The notes under the pieces are model-generated. The model made no database searches. It saw nothing but the letters and a program-made list of their open reading frames with translations, and was not told the origin of the DNA. This document shows, piece by piece, positions 26,150 to 35,241 of a DNA stretch of 64,000 bases (position 1 is the stretch's first letter; each line of letters opens with the position of its first letter). The DNA comes from Flavobacteriales bacterium UBA6693 (GTDB taxonomy: Bacteria > Bacteroidota > Bacteroidia > Flavobacteriales > Weeksellaceae), in contig DKJL01000006.1 in the NCBI GenBank assembly GCA_002454815.1, forward strand, positions 252,843 to 316,842, written 5' to 3'. The position numbers were made by a program, and so were the translations under genes.

Positions 26150-28861
26150 TTATTTAAAGTTAAATTTTACGGTAAACATTACCTGGCTCGGGCGAATTTC
26201 GATGCTGTTTCGCGTTGTAGAGAAATACGTCGTATTGTAACCAATCGTTTCATATCGCTTTTTATTGGCGATATTCAGCCATTTCACTTCAAAATCGATT
26301 TTCTTTTTTGCCCAGGTGTACTGGTAAGAAAGATCGAAAAAGGCGTTGCGCAAAGTCGTGTCGCCCTGTGAGGTGGAAACATCATCCCAAACCAAACCGA
26401 CCGTATGATTGTCCATTGGGTACAAAAAGACGTTCAAATTGTGGTTCCAACCGGAATATCTGTTGACGTTATTGCGGTAATTGTCGCTGTTTTTATTCCA
26501 GTTCAGCGTGATATTGTAGTCTACGCTCATCCATGAAAAATAAGTATTATTAAATTTAAAACCAACATTTTGGCTGTTATTTTTGCTTTCAATATAATTC
26601 TCTTTCCCAAACTGATCCACCAAAATACTGAACGAATTGGAATCCCTATTGGTAAAACTTAGAGAAGCATTCGTCTTAAACTTGGGAAAATACTTGCCGA
26701 TCTCTGCGCTTTCGTTTTCGCTGAAAGAGTTATTGTCATTATATTCCAAAGTAACGGCGGACGCCCCGGAAAGGAATGGACGCGATTTTGTAATTAAGTT
26801 TCTTTTGATGTCGTTATAACCGTAGCGAACATTGAAGAACAAATTGTTGAGTGGATTTCGGTATTCCAAGCGAACCGATGATCCGATATTTCTGTTCTCC
26901 GGCAGCAGCATACTGTTTCTGGCATTCAGCGATTTGGGACTCGTCAGAATCTGACCATCATAAACCGAACCAAAGTTTCCGTACGAATGATTGACCGAAC
27001 CGTAACCGGAAAGTTTCCAGAATGAAGCAAAATCATAACTTCCGTAAAATGTGGGTTCGAAGACGGTGTGGTTTACTTCCGAATCTGTGCCGCGCAGTAG
27101 ATCTTTGTAATCCATTCCATACATATTTAGTGGCAGGTTGATGCTCAGATTCAGGGCATTGCCTTTATAATTCAATCCAATTTGAGAGTACGGATTAATT
27201 TCGTTCCATTCAAGACGGTTCTGGAAATCCCGCTCCAGCAGTTGGCCATCGCTGTATAATTGAGAATTCATATTATTAAAAGAAAGATTAAGCCCCACTT
27301 CCGGCGTTATGGTCCAGCGTTTATAAGAAAATCCTACCGAAGCAGAGTGGTTGGCCTCGAACGTTTTCAACGCAATTCGCTGGTCCAGTCGGCTGAATGG
27401 TCCACCGATCAGCGTATCCAGATCACTGAAGTTCTCATAGCGCGACGAAAGATTCTGGCGATCATTTTGGTAAGAAATATAACTCATGAAATTAACGAGT
27501 TTTTCCTTCCACGGAATAATGGTGCTCAGCGAGTTTTTGATAATACCGGTTGGCGCCCCCAATGCTTCATCGATCAACACATCTTTAAAGGGAGAATTCT
27601 GGGAAGATAAGTTATAGCGCGTGGAACTCAACGCGCGGTCTTCGTTCCAATAACCGTTCCAGGTCGTAGTATTCTTGAAGAAACCTTTTTTGGCATTTTT
27701 GGTAAAAATAAGTTCACCCTTTGCCGCGTTGCTGTACAGGTTGTTGGATTCTGCTAAGGTTACCGTCCCTGCCGGGAAAAAGTCGGTAGTCTGCTCGTAA
27801 GTTGTTTCATGATAGGATTCGCGGCTGATCGCGTTATTCGTGTAGCTTGTGTTGGCTTTCAGCTCCCACTCTTTATTTTTAAAAGGTGTCGTCAGAAGAT
27901 TGGCCGAGAAGAAATGAACATTATTCATTAAGTAACGTTTCTCAGGCAGGCTCGGCACAGAAGCTTTGTCCACGCTGAGCCAGTAGTTGCCGGCAGACTG
28001 CCCTCTTCTTCCCTCCCAGCGGTTGCCAAAAGCCAGAAGATTTCCTTCCCGCTCCACGCTCTCGCCGGTATTATTGGTTTTATAATTCACGACCCACTGG
28101 TTTTTCTGACCGAAGAACATCGGTGTCAGTTTCACATTCCACAGCAGCGGTTCCAGACCTGCGCCCACCTCGCCGCGGCCGGTCATGGTCACGGTTTTTT
28201 TCAGGACCACATTAAGTGCCGCGTTTTCGGAAGGTACTTTATCCTGCAATATTTTTACGGGCTGATGGTTTTCCATCACTTCTATTTTCTGCACGGCGCC
28301 TGTAGGCAGGGAATTATTGACGGTTCCGTACCCTCCTTCCATGAGGTCTTTTCCGTTGACGTAAAATTTATTGATCGGTTCGCCCTGATACAGAACCGTA
28401 CCGTCGGGATTGACGTCGATGCCGGGCACTTTTTTCAACACATCCGATAAAGTACGGTCGGCTTTGCTTTCGAAAGCTTTGATATCGTACGAGATGGTAT
28501 CACCGCGCTTGGTGATCATTTTCGCCTTTATTTTTACTTCTTTAATTTCCGTTGCATCCGGCTGCAAGGTAAAATTCTGCGTCTGATTTTCATTTTTAAG
28601 TGTTTTCTGCTGCGGTTTTTGGTTAAAAGCTTTTACTTTTAAATCAACATTACTTTCCGCACTGCTGAATGTCACTTTATATTCGCCTTTCGCATCCGTA
28701 ATCGCATAGGCAATGATAGCATCTTTACCCGGCTCCTCCACCGTGACGCTCGCGCTGGAAACCGGTTTGCCTTCCGTGTCAGTAATTTTACCGCTAACTG
28801 CAGATTGCGCCATTACGTAAACGCCCAGAATTAAAGCAAAAAGTGTGGAAATTCTTTTCAT
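26150..28861 (-). CDS. TonB-dependent receptor-like outer-membrane protein with carboxypeptidase-like N-terminal domain
   Basis: A 903-residue protein: signal peptide (1-18, ending YVMAQ), a CarboxypepD_reg-like beta-sandwich (about 20-105, AVSGKITDTEGKPVSSASV), a plug-like domain (about 115-215, including DVLKKVPGIDVNPDG and FYVNGKDLMEGGYG), and a large beta-barrel ending in Phe-Lys (VKFNFK). This is the architecture of the OM_beta_barrel / TonB receptor-like proteins that accompany GLPGLI proteins. No SusD partner is present, so it is not a glycan utilisation locus. The substrate is unknown. Confidence 0.85.
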   Translation of the reverse strand: MKRISTLFALILGVYVMAQSAVSGKITDTEGKPVSSASVTVEEPGKDAIIAYAITDAKGEYKVTFSSAESNVDLKVKAFNQKPQQKTLKNENQTQNFTLQPDATEIKEVKIKAKMITKRGDTISYDIKAFESKADRTLSDVLKKVPGIDVNPDGTVLYQGEPINKFYVNGKDLMEGGYGTVNNSLPTGAVQKIEVMENHQPVKILQDKVPSENAALNVVLKKTVTMTGRGEVGAGLEPLLWNVKLTPMFFGQKNQWVVNYKTNNTGESVEREGNLLAFGNRWEGRRGQSAGNYWLSVDKASVPSLPEKRYLMNNVHFFSANLLTTPFKNKEWELKANTSYTNNAISRESYHETTYEQTTDFFPAGTVTLAESNNLYSNAAKGELIFTKNAKKGFFKNTTTWNGYWNEDRALSSTRYNLSSQNSPFKDVLIDEALGAPTGIIKNSLSTIIPWKEKLVNFMSYISYQNDRQNLSSRYENFSDLDTLIGGPFSRLDQRIALKTFEANHSASVGFSYKRWTITPEVGLNLSFNNMNSQLYSDGQLLERDFQNRLEWNEINPYSQIGLNYKGNALNLSINLPLNMYGMDYKDLLRGTDSEVNHTVFEPTFYGSYDFASFWKLSGYGSVNHSYGNFGSVYDGQILTSPKSLNARNSMLLPENRNIGSSVRLEYRNPLNNLFFNVRYGYNDIKRNLITKSRPFLSGASAVTLEYNDNNSFSENESAEIGKYFPKFKTNASLSFTNRDSNSFSILVDQFGKENYIESKNNSQNVGFKFNNTYFSWMSVDYNITLNWNKNSDNYRNNVNRYSGWNHNLNVFLYPMDNHTVGLVWDDVSTSQGDTTLRNAFFDLSYQYTWAKKKIDFEVKWLNIANKKRYETIGYNTTYFSTTRNSIEIRPSQVMFTVKFNFK

Positions 28862-28897
28862 GAATTATTTTTACTCATTAGTCTACTGCCGACAATG

Positions 28898-28914
28898 ATT
28901 GTTACATAAACAAT
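28898..28914. promoter_or_regulatory. Short inverted repeat upstream of the TonB-receptor-like gene
   Basis: ATTGTT-ACATA-AACAAT is a perfect 6-base dyad 37 bases upstream of the start codon at 28861, overlapping a second dyad ACAATGATTGT (28892-28902). It is operator-like; no regulator is encoded next to it. Confidence 0.3.
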
Positions 28915-29000
28915 AAAGCAGTAACGTAGTGGAAGTATCCGGATAACATACTGTGATTTTTAAAATGAAAACTCTTCTCCACCGTGGTATCTTTTTTTAT

Positions 29001-29008
29001 TACTTTTG
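29001..29008 (+). promoter_or_regulatory. -7 box TACTTTTG for the JmjC-like gene
   Basis: An exact TAnnTTTG match. It lies downstream of an in-frame upstream start (28984), so the ATG at 29029 is favoured. Confidence 0.5.
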
Positions 29009-29028
29009 CTTCTTATTTAGATGATTAT

Positions 29029-29910
29029 ATGAGACTTCACTTACAGCCGATCGATGTGGTTGATGATATTTCGCAGGAAGATTTCCGCGAGAAATATCTG
29101 CTGCCACGCAAACCCGTGGTGATCCGGAATATGGCGCGCAACTGGCCGGCCTACCAAAAATGGACCATGGATTATATGAAAGAAATGGTGGGTGAAGTTG
29201 AAGTACCACTGTATGATTCTTCCAAAGCCGATCCTTCGGCACCGATCAATTCTTCGGCCACTCAGATGAAATTCACGGATTATATTGATTTAATCAAGGA
29301 AAAACCTACTGATCTACGCATTTTTCTTTTTGATCCCATTAAAGCGGCACCACAACTACTAAACGATTATATCGCTCCGAAAGACCTGATGGGTGGTTTC
29401 CTGGATAAATATCCGAACATGTTTTTTGGGGGGGAAGGTTCAGAAACTTTTCTCCATTTCGATATCGACATGGCGCATATCTTCCACACCCACTTCAACG
29501 GGCGAAAACATATCTTGCTTTTCGATTACAAATGGAAGGACCGTCTTTACAAAATTCCGTATGCAACCTACGCGCTCGAAGATTATGATATCGCCAATCC
29601 GGATTTTGAAAAATTTCCTGCTTTGGATGGCGTGGAAGGAATCGAATGCTTTTTGGAGCATGGCGACACTCTGTTTATGCCGACTGGCTGGTGGCATTAT
29701 ATGAAATATCTGGACGGCAGTTTTTCCATCTCCCAAAGGGCTTGGGACAAATCCTGGGGCGTGAAGCTCCACTCGCTTTACAATCTTACCGTGCAACGTA
29801 ACATTGATAATTTTCTGAAAGGAAGATTCAAAAAAAGATACATGGATTGGAAAGAGAAAAAGGCAGTCGAACGTGCCGAGTATGCACTGAAACGCGGCTT
29901 ACCGAAATAA
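29029..29910 (+). CDS. Cupin-like / JmjC-domain protein
   Basis: A 293-residue cytoplasmic protein of the cupin_8/JmjC family, which are Fe(II)- and 2-oxoglutarate-dependent oxygenases acting on proteins or tRNA. The facial triad is visible: H143-F-D145 in LHFDIDMAHIF and H223 in GWWHYM. The N-terminal part has the family sequence YLLPRKPVVIRNMARNWPA. The start was chosen at 29029 (MRLHLQPIDVV) because the -7 box at 29001-29008 precedes it. The basic C-terminus (FLKGRFKKRYMDWKEKKAVE) is typical of the flavobacterial group. The substrate is unknown. Confidence 0.85.
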   Translation: MRLHLQPIDVVDDISQEDFREKYLLPRKPVVIRNMARNWPAYQKWTMDYMKEMVGEVEVPLYDSSKADPSAPINSSATQMKFTDYIDLIKEKPTDLRIFLFDPIKAAPQLLNDYIAPKDLMGGFLDKYPNMFFGGEGSETFLHFDIDMAHIFHTHFNGRKHILLFDYKWKDRLYKIPYATYALEDYDIANPDFEKFPALDGVEGIECFLEHGDTLFMPTGWWHYMKYLDGSFSISQRAWDKSWGVKLHSLYNLTVQRNIDNFLKGRFKKRYMDWKEKKAVERAEYALKRGLPK

Positions 29911-29978
29911 CGACTTTCAACTTGTATCAATTCTTCCGCAGCTATTCACTGCGTGATGTGCTGCAAAGGAACCTTTAG

Positions 29979-31718
29979 TTAAAGCACCTCATCGATATGG
30001 CCGGTGTTGGCGGTGATGGTATCCTTTATTTCCTTAAATTTTCCTAAGCCCGCTTTCTTCACCATCGAGGTTAGAAAACCGGTAACCTGCGAAAATTCCA
30101 CATGCGGTGGCATCGCCAACGCATTGGGATCAGTATATATATTGATGAGCGCCGGACCTTCGTGGCGGAAGAATTCGTGCAGTTTATTTTCTGCCTCTGC
30201 CGGATCTTTGAGTTCAAAACCGCGGATATTCATGGCATCAGCAACTTTATCAAATGGTGGATTAACCATATTGGTCTGCCAATTTACATATCCCGCGACC
30301 TCCATTTCCAGCTTTACCATGCCCAACGAATGATTGTTGAAAACCACCACTTTTATTGGATATTTATATTGTGCGATGGTAGCAAGATCGCCCAATAGCA
30401 TTGAAAGTCCCCCGTCACCGCACATTGCCACAATCTGCCGGTCTTTGTGCGAAGCCGCTGCACCAATCGCCATCGGCATTGCGTTGGCCATCGATCCGTG
30501 ATTAAATGAACCGGTGAGATAACGATTTCTTTTGCCTTTAATAAATCGTGCTGCCCACACTGCTGTCATCCCGGTATCTACCGTGAAAATGGCATCGTCC
30601 GCAGCGATTTTGTCGATAAGATCTGCGATGTATTCTGGCTGTATTTCTTTATAATCTCCCTGGCTTTGCGCAAAGTCCGTAAGGTTCTCTTCGGAGTTTT
30701 CGTACTCTTCACGCATTTCTTTTAAAAAAGAACCGTCGTCGTTTCCTGTCAGTTTTGGCATCAGCGCTTCAAGCGTGTTTTTAATATCACCCGCATAGCC
30801 ATAATCTACTTTGGCGCGGCGCCCGATTCTGTCCGGTTTATTATCGATCTGAATGATGGTATTTTTCTCTGGCAGAAAATCCACATAAGGAAAATCGGTT
30901 CCTAATAAAACCAAAACTTCCGCCTCGTGACAGGCTTTGTAACCGGATGGATTTCCCAGCAGACCATTCATCCCCACCGCATGCGTATTGGTGTCGGTAT
31001 CAAAGAAAATTTTGCCTCGGAAGGTATAGCAAACAGCTGCTTTCAGAATCCGGGCAAGCGCTAAAGTTTCTTTTACCGCATCGCGACAGCCAATGCCACA
31101 AAACAAAGTAATCTTTTTTTTCTCATTCAGCACCTGTGCCAACTCTTCTAACTGTGGTTCGCACGGGCGGTACACTGCCGGTGTAAAATAATTCGTCGTC
31201 GACGTCACGATATCTTCCGCTTTTGCCGAAGCGACATCACCCGGCAAACCCAATACCGCAACACCTTTCTCGGTAATCGCTGTTTGAATGGCGACCTGGA
31301 TCATATGAGAAAACTGCTTTGGCGTATTAGCCATATAGACATATTTGCTGCAGTCTTGGAAGAGATAAAAAGGATTGGTTTCCTGGAAATTGTCCTGGCC
31401 GAGCCGATGTGTTTCTATGGTGCTCGCAATGGCAATCACGGGGTTACCGGCGCGGTTGGCGTCGTATAATCCATTGATCAGATGGACATGTCCCGGTCCC
31501 GAACTCCCCATACAACAGCCAATGCCGTTGAGTTCGGCATCCATAGAAGCAGCGTAAGCACCTGCTTCCTCATGCCGCACATGGATCCACTCCAGACGGC
31601 CATCACGCCGGATTGCATCATTTACAGGATTGAGGCTGTCGCCGGTAATTGCGTAAACGCGCCGTACACCGGCATTATAGAGTTTTTCGACAAGTAAATC
31701 GGAAACATTTTTTGACAT
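29979..31718 (-). CDS. poxB: Thiamine-diphosphate-dependent pyruvate dehydrogenase (quinone) / pyruvate oxidase
   Basis: A 579-residue ThDP enzyme with the three-domain layout of PoxB and acetolactate synthase: N-terminal PYR domain with the catalytic Glu in HVRHEEAGAYAA, a central FAD-binding domain, and a C-terminal PP domain with GDGGLSMLLGDLATI and the closing N of VVFNNHS. It likely converts pyruvate to acetate and CO2, passing electrons to quinone at the membrane. The start is the ATG at 31718 (MSKNVSDLLVEKLYN); an in-frame upstream ATG adds 17 unrelated residues. It could also be another decarboxylase of this family. Confidence 0.85.
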   Translation of the reverse strand: MSKNVSDLLVEKLYNAGVRRVYAITGDSLNPVNDAIRRDGRLEWIHVRHEEAGAYAASMDAELNGIGCCMGSSGPGHVHLINGLYDANRAGNPVIAIASTIETHRLGQDNFQETNPFYLFQDCSKYVYMANTPKQFSHMIQVAIQTAITEKGVAVLGLPGDVASAKAEDIVTSTTNYFTPAVYRPCEPQLEELAQVLNEKKKITLFCGIGCRDAVKETLALARILKAAVCYTFRGKIFFDTDTNTHAVGMNGLLGNPSGYKACHEAEVLVLLGTDFPYVDFLPEKNTIIQIDNKPDRIGRRAKVDYGYAGDIKNTLEALMPKLTGNDDGSFLKEMREEYENSEENLTDFAQSQGDYKEIQPEYIADLIDKIAADDAIFTVDTGMTAVWAARFIKGKRNRYLTGSFNHGSMANAMPMAIGAAASHKDRQIVAMCGDGGLSMLLGDLATIAQYKYPIKVVVFNNHSLGMVKLEMEVAGYVNWQTNMVNPPFDKVADAMNIRGFELKDPAEAENKLHEFFRHEGPALINIYTDPNALAMPPHVEFSQVTGFLTSMVKKAGLGKFKEIKDTITANTGHIDEVL

Positions 31719-31865
31719 ATCACAACTATTTTCCGGTACTGCATGAAATAATAATGCCGCAAGCGACACAATGTTAATACATTATGACTTTAACAAAAAC
31801 ATTCGCTCACTGGTCTTCAGATTTTTATTAAAACAACGTCACGGTCTCTCAGGCTAGAGCATAAA

Positions 31866-33563
31866 CTAAAGAACTCGGTAAATCGGATATCTGCCAACGC
31901 TACCTTCGTAATAGGGAGAATTTTTATAGATCCAATCCAGTTGTGCAGCACCATTTTTAGCGAAATCAGGATTGGAAGCTTTTTCTTTTTCGAAAGACAG
32001 TTTGAGTTGGTTATTGTTTTTTAAAAGTTCCGCGGCCGTATCTTCAAAAACATAATCGGAATAATATTCCTTTTGGCCCAAAATTGCATCGAAGAAATTC
32101 CAGTTGAAGAAAGAGTCGGTCGCTTCGGGCTCCAAAGTTTCCAGCAGATATTTTACGCCGTTTTGTTTAGTGGAAACCAGGAAATCTCCCTTCTGAAACT
32201 GTACATTCCGGTTTTCGGAACTTACCTGCGTGTCATAATGCAAGTAATGTCCTTCGTACGGATTTTTTACCGTTTTATAATCAGAAATGCGGTATTGCTG
32301 CGCAAAAACCGTAGAGTCTTTCCGGAGTTTCTTCATCGAAATGTTGTTCCGTCTCAAAAATTCAATGACTTTTCGTTCCGACTTCGGAATGACGTAAAAG
32401 GATGGAATCGTAATTTCTCTGGTCGGAATATAGGTGTCGTAAAATTTTACTTTTTTGGTAAAAGGTTGTGTTCTGTCGTAAAAGAGGCGCGGCCCGCCTG
32501 AAACTTCACTGGGTTTATGGCGGGCCTCGTAACCTTTGAAGTCGATGATTTTGTATTTGGTGCTGTCTAATTCCCACTGAATGGGATATTTCATTGTCGG
32601 CTGATAATCGGCAAGACCTTCAGTCATTAATTTTCGAATCTCACTGGCGTGCCGGTCGGTGTAATGAATGGAGCTCAGCATATATTCGTAAGTGGCGCGA
32701 ACGCGGTCTTTATACGGTTTCAGCATGTGCGTTTCCGCCACTGTTCCCAAAGTATTGAACAGCGTCGTGTAGCCGGTAGCATAACGGGGGGAATCCATGA
32801 AAGCCGGAAAACCTTCGTCCGGAGAATCACCATGAATATTAACATAGGGAGTGCTGAGAATTTTTTGCTCTTCTAATTTTTGCAGCAGCTGAGGCTGCAT
32901 ATTTTCATTAAAATAGTTTCCAAGTTTGGTTCCGAGCCGTTCTTTGTTGGTAGAAATGTAGGTGAAAAGATATTGGTAATCTGCCCCGTTGCTCACGTGA
33001 TTATCAATGAAATAGATTGGTTTATAATGTTGAAAGATCTGCTGAAAAGCCTTTGCGTTTTCGGTGTCGTTTTTAATGAAGTCCCGGTTAAGGTCATAGT
33101 TTCGCGCGTTACCACGGAAACCGTATTCTTCCGGACCGCTTTGGTTGGCGCGGCTGTGCGCTCCTCGGCGTAGCATGCCGGAAATATTGTAGGCTTCTAC
33201 CGCAACAATTTTTAAGTTTTTCACTTTGATTTTTCCTTTTGCCAAATCGCGCATCATCATCATGGTCGCGTCAATACCGTCGGGTTCGCCGGGATGAATG
33301 CCATTGTTGATCAGGATTACAGGAACTTCTTTACTTTTTGAATTATCAAAGACAACAACCTTTACAGGTTCGCCATTATCATCAACCCCAAAAGATTCCA
33401 CCGAGATGGTGCCAAAATTTCTATCGAGTTTCTCATAATATTGTACCATTTCCGCATAAGTGGTGGTTTGGTTGCCATTCCCTTTTTCGAAGGGAGTTTG
33501 GAATTTGGCCTGCGCAAACATGATGGTGGAGAAGCAAAGCATAAGCAAAACGGAAACTTTCAT
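31866..33563 (-). CDS. Secreted M14-family zinc carboxypeptidase
   Basis: A 565-residue protein with a signal peptide (1-18, ending MFAQ). Zinc-ligand motifs of M14 peptidases are present: H90-P-G-E93 in NNGIHPGEPDG and the third ligand H189 in DNHVSNGADY. Substrate-side Arg residues lie in the GFRGNARNYDLNRDF stretch. The C-terminal 250 residues are beyond the catalytic core and not recognised. ATG at 33563 gives the signal peptide directly; a CAAATTTG -7-like box lies about 30 bases upstream. It runs head-to-head with the serine hydrolase gene. Confidence 0.88.
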   Translation of the reverse strand: MKVSVLLMLCFSTIMFAQAKFQTPFEKGNGNQTTTYAEMVQYYEKLDRNFGTISVESFGVDDNGEPVKVVVFDNSKSKEVPVILINNGIHPGEPDGIDATMMMMRDLAKGKIKVKNLKIVAVEAYNISGMLRRGAHSRANQSGPEEYGFRGNARNYDLNRDFIKNDTENAKAFQQIFQHYKPIYFIDNHVSNGADYQYLFTYISTNKERLGTKLGNYFNENMQPQLLQKLEEQKILSTPYVNIHGDSPDEGFPAFMDSPRYATGYTTLFNTLGTVAETHMLKPYKDRVRATYEYMLSSIHYTDRHASEIRKLMTEGLADYQPTMKYPIQWELDSTKYKIIDFKGYEARHKPSEVSGGPRLFYDRTQPFTKKVKFYDTYIPTREITIPSFYVIPKSERKVIEFLRRNNISMKKLRKDSTVFAQQYRISDYKTVKNPYEGHYLHYDTQVSSENRNVQFQKGDFLVSTKQNGVKYLLETLEPEATDSFFNWNFFDAILGQKEYYSDYVFEDTAAELLKNNNQLKLSFEKEKASNPDFAKNGAAQLDWIYKNSPYYEGSVGRYPIYRVL

Positions 33564-33769
33564 CGTTAATTTTTTTTCGAAATTAATCAAATTTGGCCGG
33601 TTATTTTACCTCTCCGCAATGGCCGAGACGTTCTGTCGTGGTCGGAATGATGTTAAATCCGGAAATATGCATTTGCCCCGTTAAATTAAGTACCGCTTGC
33701 CAGGGATGAAAATCCGGCTTCAAAATGATTAATTTCGCAAAACGAATTTTTGACATGATTTTAATAAAT

Positions 33770-34975
33770 ATGAAAAAACTGTTTTGTGCCTTTCTGTTGG
33801 TGGGTATCATCGGCCAGGCACAAACGAATGCGGTCAACCATCAAACCTTCAGTGCCGGAACGGAACGCGCAGCCATTCCCGGACAGACCATGGGCCAAAA
33901 AATGGAGAGTTTGCTCTTCTGGAACGGACCTGAAAAAGAAAGGCTTTTCCCGCAGATGCACCGCATTTTCCCCAGTTTTCAAGTGCAAGCAGCAGCCAGA
34001 ACACAGCAGCTAAAAAAAGGAAAAGACCTCTCCGATAAATTACCGGCAGGCTATTTAGACAATTATTTCAAAGATAACCACATCAGCGGCGCGATTGTAC
34101 TGCAAAACGGGGAAGTTCGCCTGGAAAAATATGCCGAAAATGTAAATCCCGAAACGCTTTGGACTTCTTTCTCGGTGGCTAAATCGGTGACATCGATGTT
34201 GCTCGGTGCGGCGTTGAAAGATGGTTCCATCGCAAGTCTGGATGATCGATTAGACCAATACATTTACGAATTTCGAGGTGAGGATTACGGCAAAGTGACG
34301 GTAAGGCAATTGCTGACCATGACTTCCGGCATCGCCTGGAATGAAGATTATGCCGATGAACAATCGGACGTGGCGCAAATGTACCGTCAGCCTTGCAATG
34401 GTGATGAAGCGCACATCATCACCTACATGAAAAAACTGAAAGCGGCGCATGAACCCGGTTCCACCTTTAATTACAGCACCGGCGAAACCGATTTGCTCGG
34501 CATTTTGATTGAGCGTGCGACGGGCAAAAAGCTGGCGGCTTATTTATCTGAAAAAATCTGGCAACCGTGGGGCATGCAGCAAAATGCGTTTTGGCTGGCT
34601 GACGAATGCAGCGGCGAGAACATCGGTGGCAGCGGACTTTCCGCGACGCTGCGGGATTTTGCGCGGCTAGGCACGGCCATGCTCTATCGCGACGCACAGG
34701 GTGAACATCCTTTTTTGGCCAATGAATACTTACAACAGGCTACTTCGCTGCTAATCCCAACCGGCAACGACGGTGGTGGCTACGGCTATCTTTGGTGGCG
34801 CTTTCCCAACGGAAGTTATGCCGCTTTCGGCATCTTCGGGCAGATGATTTATATAAATCCTAAAACCAATTTCGTGATCGCACAAATGGCGGCGTGGCCG
34901 GCGGCCGGTTCGAAGGAGTTGTCGGCGCAGCGGGCGGAGTTTATTGAGATGGTGGAAGGATTGGTGGAGAAATAG
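33770..34975 (+). CDS. Serine hydrolase of the beta-lactamase class C / PBP4* family
   Basis: A 401-residue protein with a signal peptide (MKKLFCAFLLVGIIGQAQ). The serine acylation site S135-V-A-K138 matches SxxK, and YSTGE about 110 residues later takes the YxN position. The third motif (HxG/KTG-like) is unclear in the GYGYLWWRFP region. Such proteins are esterases, D-Ala-D-Ala peptidases or amidases; true beta-lactamase activity is less likely. ATG at 33770 was chosen because a -7-like box (TAATTTCG, 33730-33737) lies between the in-frame ATG at 33725 and this codon. The sequence after it to 35190 holds no supported gene. Confidence 0.85.
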   Translation: MKKLFCAFLLVGIIGQAQTNAVNHQTFSAGTERAAIPGQTMGQKMESLLFWNGPEKERLFPQMHRIFPSFQVQAAARTQQLKKGKDLSDKLPAGYLDNYFKDNHISGAIVLQNGEVRLEKYAENVNPETLWTSFSVAKSVTSMLLGAALKDGSIASLDDRLDQYIYEFRGEDYGKVTVRQLLTMTSGIAWNEDYADEQSDVAQMYRQPCNGDEAHIITYMKKLKAAHEPGSTFNYSTGETDLLGILIERATGKKLAAYLSEKIWQPWGMQQNAFWLADECSGENIGGSGLSATLRDFARLGTAMLYRDAQGEHPFLANEYLQQATSLLIPTGNDGGGYGYLWWRFPNGSYAAFGIFGQMIYINPKTNFVIAQMAAWPAAGSKELSAQRAEFIEMVEGLVEK

Positions 34976-35194
34976 GCTGGATGTTTATATTATTTTTGAT
35001 GGCATGAAACATCTAATGGCTAAAAGTCCGGAGACTTTGCTCAATACTGAGGCAAAGGTAAATTCAGAAATGCTTAGCGCTAAAATTTAGGATGATAGAA
35101 TATGTTGGAGTTCATTAAATCTCCGATTACGTATGCTACCGAGTGCATTCCAAATATAGGTTCTTACTACCAAAAACGGATTTTTACAACAAAA

Positions 35195-35220
35195 AAGACC
35201 GCTCCTTCCGGAACGGCCTT
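35195..35220 (-). terminator. Rho-independent terminator after lepA
   Basis: The minus-strand stem AAGGCCGTTCC/GGAGCGGTCTT contains two G-T pairs around a short loop and is followed by six T. It lies 22 bases past the lepA stop. Confidence 0.8.
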
Positions 35221-35241
35221 TATCTCTCTTTATAGTTTCTC

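Noticed and set aside
35004..35090. A 28-codon reading frame starting ATG AAA CAT between the serine hydrolase and lepA
   Set aside because: No ribosome-site, promoter box or recognisable protein pattern; the surrounding 200 bases look like degenerate intergenic sequence.
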